Of a stretch of DNA of 12,338 nt, positions 7,336 through 12,338 are shown one piece after another. The notes beneath the pieces were generated by a model that was given only the letters and a program-made list of their open reading frames with translations, was not told the origin of the DNA and did not search any database. Every line of letters starts with the position of its first letter. Position 1 is the first letter of the stretch. This DNA is from HGM04593 sp045578665 (GTDB lineage Bacteria; Bacteroidota; Bacteroidia; Bacteroidales; Bacteroidaceae). Location of the stretch: positions 1 to 12,338 of the forward strand of contig JAZNKR010000125.1 in assembly GCA_045578665.1 (NCBI GenBank), in the 5' to 3' direction. The position numbers and the translations under genes were made by a program.

Positions 7336-8712
7336 ATGATAACCAAACTACTCCACCAATTATGGAACGAGCGCAAGCAAAACGCATGGCTCTTCCTCGA
7401 ACTGATAGTCGCAAGCCTCTTCCTATGGTTCGCGCTCGACCCACTCTACACCCTTATATGTCGCAGATACATCCCCAGCGGATTCGATGCCACCGACACA
7501 TATATGGTAGAATTTGCTCAATACAGACCCGGCGACACAAAATACAAAGTAGACCCGGAATTGTTCAACAACAGCGCGATACGCGAATGTTTCACACAGG
7601 CAATAAACATAATACGCTCGATGCCCGAAGTTGAATATCACACAACAGCCGAATACGGAGCTATGGCAAACACCTATTCATATAGCAGCTCAACCTTCAC
7701 AACCGACAGCATAGACTACGCTAAAAGGTCCTTCGATGAGTGGCGGGAGTACCTGAAAAACAAAAAGCAGGTCAGCATCAGTTATTGGAGATACATACAG
7801 ACCGAGGGAAGCAACTACCCTGCCACATTCGGCATAAGGGACATACACACCGGGGATTATCTGAAAAATGACATTGCACAATACCCCAACGGAGTGTTCC
7901 TCTCGGAAAGTGCGGCAATGCAGCTGTTTGGCACCACCGAAGCAAAAGGCAAGGAGTTCCGATACGTATATAAAGATAAACTGTTGCGCGTCGCCGGAGT
8001 ATTTAAAGATATACAGATGGTGCAGTACGACGAGCCCTGCCCGCTGATGATAATGAGCATTGAAGCCGACGACGACATGTATGCAAATTCACACAACGGC
8101 ACTACAGTCTTTCTGCACATACGCCTGAAAAAGGGCGTCGATAAGGACGATTTTGAGAAACGCTTCCGCGAAGAGATTATGCCCAAGTTAGAGATAGGCA
8201 ATGTATATTGCAGTAACATAACCTTGCACGACAATATACGCAAGAAATATTCCCGTCGGTTCGGCATCGACAATATGTACCGTCTGTATGTGGGACTCTC
8301 CTCTTTTGCTCTCTTCTGTGCCTTTTTGGGATTGCTCAGTTCATTCTGGATACGCACTGCCGAGCGTCGCGCCGACATTGGAGTAATGCGCAGCGTTGGG
8401 GCGTCGCGCAGCAAAATCGTATCACAGTTCGCCGGCGAGGCGCTGCTGTTGGCTACACTCGCATTTATTGTGGCAATGCCATTCGTCATGCACTATCTGC
8501 ACGTTGAAGGATTCGCCGACCCTATAAAGAAACTGTCTTTGTTTAATAAGGAGAGTTCGAATCCGGCCTATCTGCATAACCAGCCGCTGACGCATTTTGC
8601 GACAGTAACCATTGTAGGTTATCTGTTTGTGGCTGTCGTTGCTGTTATAGGTGCTGTTATTCCGGCATGGCGTGCCACACGCATAGAACCTGCCGATGCG
8701 TTGAGGGAGTAA
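7336..8712 (+). CDS. MacB/FtsX-type ABC transporter permease, subtype B (B3)
   Basis: 458 residues, the longest of the six. TM1 about 18-41, extracytoplasmic domain about 42-317, TM2 about 319-338, TM3 about 368-388, TM4 about 420-443. The loop after TM2 reads DIGVMRSVGASRS. The outer domain has FGIRDIHTGDYL and the segment VFLSESAAMQLFGTTEAKGK, a MacB-like core motif also seen in B1 (IFISKSAAMQLYGTTDVIGR). FEKRFREEIMP and GNVYCS pair it with B2, while the tail WRATRIEPADALRE agrees with B1. It is the last gene of the array; no convincing terminator follows. Start chosen by alignment with B1 and B2. Presumed heterodimer partner of A3, with an ATPase supplied from outside the window. Confidence 0.92.
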   Translation: MITKLLHQLWNERKQNAWLFLELIVASLFLWFALDPLYTLICRRYIPSGFDATDTYMVEFAQYRPGDTKYKVDPELFNNSAIRECFTQAINIIRSMPEVEYHTTAEYGAMANTYSYSSSTFTTDSIDYAKRSFDEWREYLKNKKQVSISYWRYIQTEGSNYPATFGIRDIHTGDYLKNDIAQYPNGVFLSESAAMQLFGTTEAKGKEFRYVYKDKLLRVAGVFKDIQMVQYDEPCPLMIMSIEADDDMYANSHNGTTVFLHIRLKKGVDKDDFEKRFREEIMPKLEIGNVYCSNITLHDNIRKKYSRRFGIDNMYRLYVGLSSFALFCAFLGLLSSFWIRTAERRADIGVMRSVGASRSKIVSQFAGEALLLATLAFIVAMPFVMHYLHVEGFADPIKKLSLFNKESSNPAYLHNQPLTHFATVTIVGYLFVAVVAVIGAVIPAWRATRIEPADALRE

Positions 8713-8728
8713 ATGGGAAATGCTATTA

Positions 8729-8748
8729 AGGATTGTGATAGAGGATTT
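8729..8748. repeat. Left arm of a 20-bp inverted repeat
   Basis: This segment, 17 bases after the B3 stop, is the exact reverse complement of 9358-9377, which lies just upstream of the regulator gene. The two arms frame about 610 bases that include the miniature element, the 95-base repeat and copy R5. Positions 141-160 near A1 look like a diverged direct copy of the right arm. Confidence 0.75.
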
Positions 8749-8763
8749 TAAAGCATATATTAC

Positions 8764-8960
8764 TTTAGGGTAGTTCTATAAATTATTGATCTATATTTCT
8801 TTTCCGGATGTATTCTATTTCGGTCGCTTTTTGTTTTATTTCGGCATCTTCTTCATTTTTACTCAGTTGCAACACAAAGGTTGCGCCATCGTAAAAAAAA
8901 AGAATTTACTCGAAATAAACTCAAAAATCGCCTCGAACTAATTTATAGAACCACCCTTTA
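8764..8960. mobile_element. Miniature inverted-repeat element (decayed IS derivative) with TTTA target duplication
   Basis: Terminal inverted repeats 8768-8785 (GGGTAGTTCTATAAATTA) and 8939-8956 match at 17 of 18 positions. They are flanked on both sides by the direct repeat TTTA (8764-8767 and 8957-8960), a likely 4-bp target duplication. The element is 189 bp between the duplications, too short for a transposase. The IS family cannot be assigned from the sequence alone. An open frame on the minus strand ends exactly at the inner edge of the left terminal repeat, as a transposase gene often does. Confidence 0.75.
8783..8905 (-). pseudogene. Possible 3' remnant of a transposase or passenger gene inside the miniature element
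   Basis: An open stretch of 40 codons on the minus strand reads ...FVLQLSKNEEDAEIKQKA and ends ...RKRNIDQ followed by TAA at 8785-8783. It has no in-frame ATG, begins after a stop next to a run of nine T (minus strand), and is rich in charged residues. Its stop codon lies within the inner end of the terminal repeat. I do not recognise the protein. It may be the C-terminal scrap of the parent element's gene, or a chance open frame. Confidence 0.3.
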
Positions 8961-8974
8961 TTATTGACAAAATG

Positions 8975-9070
8975 TAACTTAAGAAGTTGTCCCTCTTAAA
9001 GCTAATCTTTGGACACATCTTTTAGCTTTTACATCTTTGCTAATCTCTTTTAAATAAGAAACTTAAAAAA
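8975..9070 (+). repeat. Long direct repeat X1, upstream of the regulator operon
   Basis: Matches 12244-12338 over its length with scattered substitutions and small indels. The shared core includes CTAATCTTTGGACACATCTT and TTTGCTAATCTCTT. Its left end (TAACTTAAGAAGTTGTCCCT) resembles the left end of copy R5 that follows (9061-9084), so X1 looks like a unique stretch of about 60 bases held between two repeat ends. The second copy lies downstream of the kinase gene in the same orientation. Confidence 0.85.
9008..9039 (+). promoter_or_regulatory. Candidate Bacteroidetes-type promoter within repeat X1
   Basis: TTTG at 9008-9011 and CATCTTTG at 9032-9039 are separated by 20 bases. This fits the Bacteroidetes primary sigma layout (TTTG at -33, TAnnTTTG at -7) with one mismatch in the -7 box. 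A transcript from here would carry the hairpins of R5 in a leader of about 390 bases before the regulator start. The repeat copy at 12277-12306 keeps both TTTG blocks but has worse spacing, so the call is weak. Confidence 0.3.
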
Positions 9071-9297
9071 GCTGTCCCTCTTAAAGGGGGACGAGAACTT
9101 TTTTCCGAGAAAAAAGTTCGGAGGGGGGTCTTAACCCATCGTACTACAATAAACCATACTACGCGAGGAAAACCCCTCCGTCTTCAAAAAACAAGTTTTT
9201 GATTGGCCTCGCAAGCTCGGCACTCCTTTGGAAAGCTAAAGCTTTCGTCGTCGCAAACATTGCTTATTACGCAATGTCCCCTTTAAGGGCAGGAGCT
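9071..9297. repeat. Composite palindromic repeat R5, upstream of the two-component operon
   Basis: The left unit has GTCCCTCTTAAAGGGGGAC, a perfect 11-bp hairpin (9095-9105 with 9109-9119, loop CGA) and GGAGGGG (9120-9126), which can pair with CCCCTCC (9173-9179). The right unit has CCTCCGTC and a hairpin around 9183-9202, but TCCACC is replaced by 9201-9276, a segment that is an inverted relative of the interior of R4 (exact over 9246-9277, and over the 13 bases 9217-9229). It ends with the palindrome CCCTTTAAGGG (9279-9289). A 78-codon open frame from 9199 lies over this repeat and is not a credible gene. Confidence 0.85.
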
Positions 9298-9437
9298 ATT
9301 AAGAATTGTTTCGCTAAACTAACAAAATATGTCATTCCTACATATGAGTATAGTATTAAATCCTCTATCACAATCCTAAACAATAATATTAACCTATACA
9401 TCACAAATATTTCCAAAAAAAGAGTAATTTTGTAACC
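9298..9437 (+). promoter_or_regulatory. Leader shared with the permease array, and a possible -7 box at the regulator start
   Basis: Bases up to 9355 are almost identical to the region just upstream of A1, with weaker similarity to about 9380, so both operons share the same proximal upstream DNA. The right arm of the 20-bp inverted repeat is at 9358-9377. TAATTTTG (9425-9432) is an exact TAnnTTTG match only five bases before the ATG. If used, it would give a nearly leaderless transcript, but no TTTG lies at the matching -33 position. No sigma-54 type GG-N10-GC site with good consensus was found. Shared control of the two operons is inference. Confidence 0.4.
9358..9377. repeat. Right arm of the 20-bp inverted repeat
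   Basis: AAATCCTCTATCACAATCCT is the exact reverse complement of 8729-8748, and it lies 60 bases upstream of the regulator start codon. A single binding site duplicated in opposite orientation, or the ends of an older insertion, would both explain it. Confidence 0.75.
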
Positions 9438-10802
<1,365 letters not shown>

Positions 10803-10816
10803 AACCATAGGATACC

Positions 10817-12127
10817 ATGCGACTAAGAAACCTCTTCATCATTCTCGTTGCCCTGCTCTCGGCAGTGTGGATACTGCTCATTGTGCAGACACCAATGCAG
10901 AGCGGACCTATCTTCTATCTCACCGAACTGCTCACACTGCTGTGCGTGATATTCCTCGTCTACTTCTACCGCAAAGTGGTAAAGCCTATGAAAAGCATAT
11001 CGGACGGTATGGAGCTGTTGCACGAGCAGGACTTCAGCAGCCAACTCTCGCTGGTGGGACAACGCGAGGCAGACCGTATAGTCGCCATCTTCAACCGCAT
11101 GATGCATCAGATGAAAAACGAGCGGCTGCGTTTGAGGGAGCAGAACCATTTTCTCGACCTGCTGATAAATGCCTCACCAATGGGAGTGGTAATACTCGAC
11201 TTCGACAACAGAATAACAACCATGAACCCGTCGGCAAAAAGAATGATCGCCATCGGTGAGGATGGCATCGGAAAGCGGTTGGACGAACTGGATTCAAAAT
11301 TGTCGAAAGAGATAGCAAAGATAGAGAATGAATCGTCCCGGACGATACGTCTCAACGGCACAGAGGTCTACAGTTGCTCTCGTTTGTCGTTCCGCGACAG
11401 AGGTTTTGCCCACCCCTTCGTACTCATAGAACCTATGACCGAGGAGCTGCACAACGCCGAAAAGAGTGCCTACGAAAAGGTTATACGCATGATTGCCCAC
11501 GAGGTGAACAACACAATGGGCGGAATAACATCCACACTCGACTCGGCAAGCGAGGCACTGCGCACGATGACTGCCGAGACAATGGAGAGCGATGCAGATG
11601 AACTGTGCAAGGTGATGGAGGTGTGCGAGGAGCGCGGATACAGCATGAGCCGCTTTATCACACGCTTTGCCGACGTTGTGAAGATTCCTCGCCCCATACT
11701 TATGCCGGTCGACCTCAACGACTGCATAGTAAGCAGTAAACTCTTTATGGAGCATCTGTGCAGCGAGCACAATATTGCACTGAAAATGAATCTCTCGACC
11801 GAGGCTGTGCCTGCAAATGTAGATACCATACTGCTCGAACAGGTACTTGTAAACATCATAAAGAACTCTGTAGAGAGCATAGAGAGAGACGGAGAAATAA
11901 GTATATCCACCCTACCCTCACCCTCGCAGATAATCATTGCCGACAATGGCAAAGGAATAGACAAGGAGACGGAACGCAACCTCTTCAGTCCATTCTTCAC
12001 CACAAAAGCCGACGGACAAGGCATTGGTCTTATCTTCATCCGAGAGGTCCTCAGCAACCACGGATGCAGATTCTCGCTTCAGACCGACAAGGACGGATTG
12101 ACAAGATTCACTATTGTATTTTCATAA
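10817..12127 (+). CDS. Membrane histidine kinase, partner of the NtrC-type regulator
   Basis: 436 residues. Two membrane segments (about 4-24 and 33-52) are joined by only about 8 residues, leaving almost no extracytoplasmic sensor. A HAMP-like stretch (about 53-105) and a PAS-like domain (about 108-205; SPMGVVILDFDNRITTMNPS) follow. The phospho-acceptor helix has IAHEVNN with H228. The ATPase domain has the N box NIIKNSVES (346-354), G1 DNGKG (376-380), the F box LFSPFFTTK (389-397) and G2 GQGIGL (400-405), so all catalytic boxes are present. This architecture is typical of kinases paired with NtrC-type regulators. The short loop suggests it senses within the membrane or through a partner such as the permeases (inference). 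Weak similarity to a ribosome binding site (AGGAT) lies about 7 bases upstream of the ATG. Confidence 0.95.
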   Translation: MRLRNLFIILVALLSAVWILLIVQTPMQSGPIFYLTELLTLLCVIFLVYFYRKVVKPMKSISDGMELLHEQDFSSQLSLVGQREADRIVAIFNRMMHQMKNERLRLREQNHFLDLLINASPMGVVILDFDNRITTMNPSAKRMIAIGEDGIGKRLDELDSKLSKEIAKIENESSRTIRLNGTEVYSCSRLSFRDRGFAHPFVLIEPMTEELHNAEKSAYEKVIRMIAHEVNNTMGGITSTLDSASEALRTMTAETMESDADELCKVMEVCEERGYSMSRFITRFADVVKIPRPILMPVDLNDCIVSSKLFMEHLCSEHNIALKMNLSTEAVPANVDTILLEQVLVNIIKNSVESIERDGEISISTLPSPSQIIIADNGKGIDKETERNLFSPFFTTKADGQGIGLIFIREVLSNHGCRFSLQTDKDGLTRFTIVFS

Positions 12128-12243
12128 AGGAGCGATGCATTAAGAAACTCATTCTCTGAATTGAATTGACTTTTATAATTTAAATGATTATCAAATATAT
12201 TACCTAAAATGCAACGTTGCATTGCAATGTCGGTGGAAATAAG
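12128..12243. other. AT-rich region after the kinase gene, with overlapping palindromes
   Basis: A 16-bp perfect palindrome, AATGCAACGTTGCATT (12208-12223), overlaps a 10-bp one, CATTGCAATG (12220-12229). There is no T-run after either, so they do not look like an intrinsic terminator. The CATTGC/GCAATG half-sites recur in the hairpins at 4121-4139 and 7061-7079. No gene is visible here. Confidence 0.5.
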
Positions 12244-12338
12244 TAACTTGAAAAGTTGTCCCACTTTAAGCTAATCTTTGGACACATCTTTCAGTTTTAT
12301 ATTTTGCTAATCTCTTCAAAATAAGAAACTTAAAAAAG
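12244..12338 (+). repeat. Long direct repeat X2, running off the right edge
   Basis: Second copy of the 8975-9070 repeat, same orientation. It starts TAACTTGAAAAGTTGTCCC and contains CTAATCTTTGGACACATCTT, and it ends AAACTTAAAAAAG exactly where X1 joins repeat R5. The sequence just outside the window is therefore predicted to begin another palindromic repeat. The pair X1/X2 brackets the two-component operon. Confidence 0.85.

Noticed and set aside
8998..9029. AAAGCTAA...TTAGCTTT inverted repeat in X1 considered as a regulatory hairpin
   Set aside because: The pairing is broken in the second copy X2 at 12267-12298 without compensating change, so there is no sign it is maintained.
9001..9240. 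Search for sigma-54 promoters (GG-N10-GC), for example around 9011-9026 and 9205-9230
   Set aside because: The nearest candidates have spacing of 12 or 8 instead of 10, or lack the -12 GC. Spacing is strict for sigma-54, so none is called.
1..9300. Repeated palindromes considered as a CRISPR array
   Set aside because: Copies are kilobases apart, vary in length and inner sequence, and have no regular spacers or cas genes nearby.
9199..9435. 78-codon open frame upstream of the regulator
   Set aside because: It lies across the R5 repeat and its leader, has no recognisable protein character, and its frame is broken in the matching copy at 1-137.

Overview
The window looks like chromosomal DNA from a member of the Bacteroidetes, most likely the order Bacteroidales. 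Start codons lack clear Shine-Dalgarno sequences. The permease sequences have the style of Bacteroides and Prevotella efflux operons (MIKQHLRQAW... and MITKLLRQIWNERR... N-termini). They sit next to an NtrC-type regulator and a histidine kinase, a combination common in that group. I cannot name a genus.

All eight convincing genes lie on the + strand. From 176 to 8712 there are six MacB/FtsX-type ABC transporter permeases in strict alternation of two subtypes, called A and B here: A1 (176-1489), B1 (1498-2760), A2 (2788-4068), B2 (4187-5536), A3 (5720-7006), B3 (7336-8712). This is a two-gene module present three times in tandem. No ATPase, membrane-fusion protein or outer-membrane factor is in the window, so these must be encoded elsewhere, probably to the left. 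After a 725-base intergenic region come a sigma-54-type response regulator (9438-10802) and its histidine kinase (10817-12127), very likely the control unit of the transporter genes.

Every intergenic space longer than 100 bases holds a composite palindromic repeat. Copies lie at 1-137, 4098-4162, 5554-5700, 7038-7308 and 9071-9297. They share C/T-rich palindromic ends, the blocks CCTCCGTC and TCCACCTCC on either side of a variable hairpin, and a GGAGG/CCTCC stem. Sequence within the stems differs between copies, but pairing is kept by matching changes on both arms. The two copies that head the transporter and regulator operons are nearly identical over about 127 bases apart from a swapped core.

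The intergenic region 8713-9437 also holds a 189-bp miniature inverted-repeat element with a 4-bp target duplication, a 20-bp inverted repeat framing most of the region, and a repeat of about 95 bases that recurs at the right edge of the window.

Working model (inference): the kinase, which has almost no extracytoplasmic part, senses the membrane or the transporters. It phosphorylates the NtrC-type regulator, which controls expression of a bank of paired permeases that use a shared, distant ATPase to export several related substrates or handle envelope stress.
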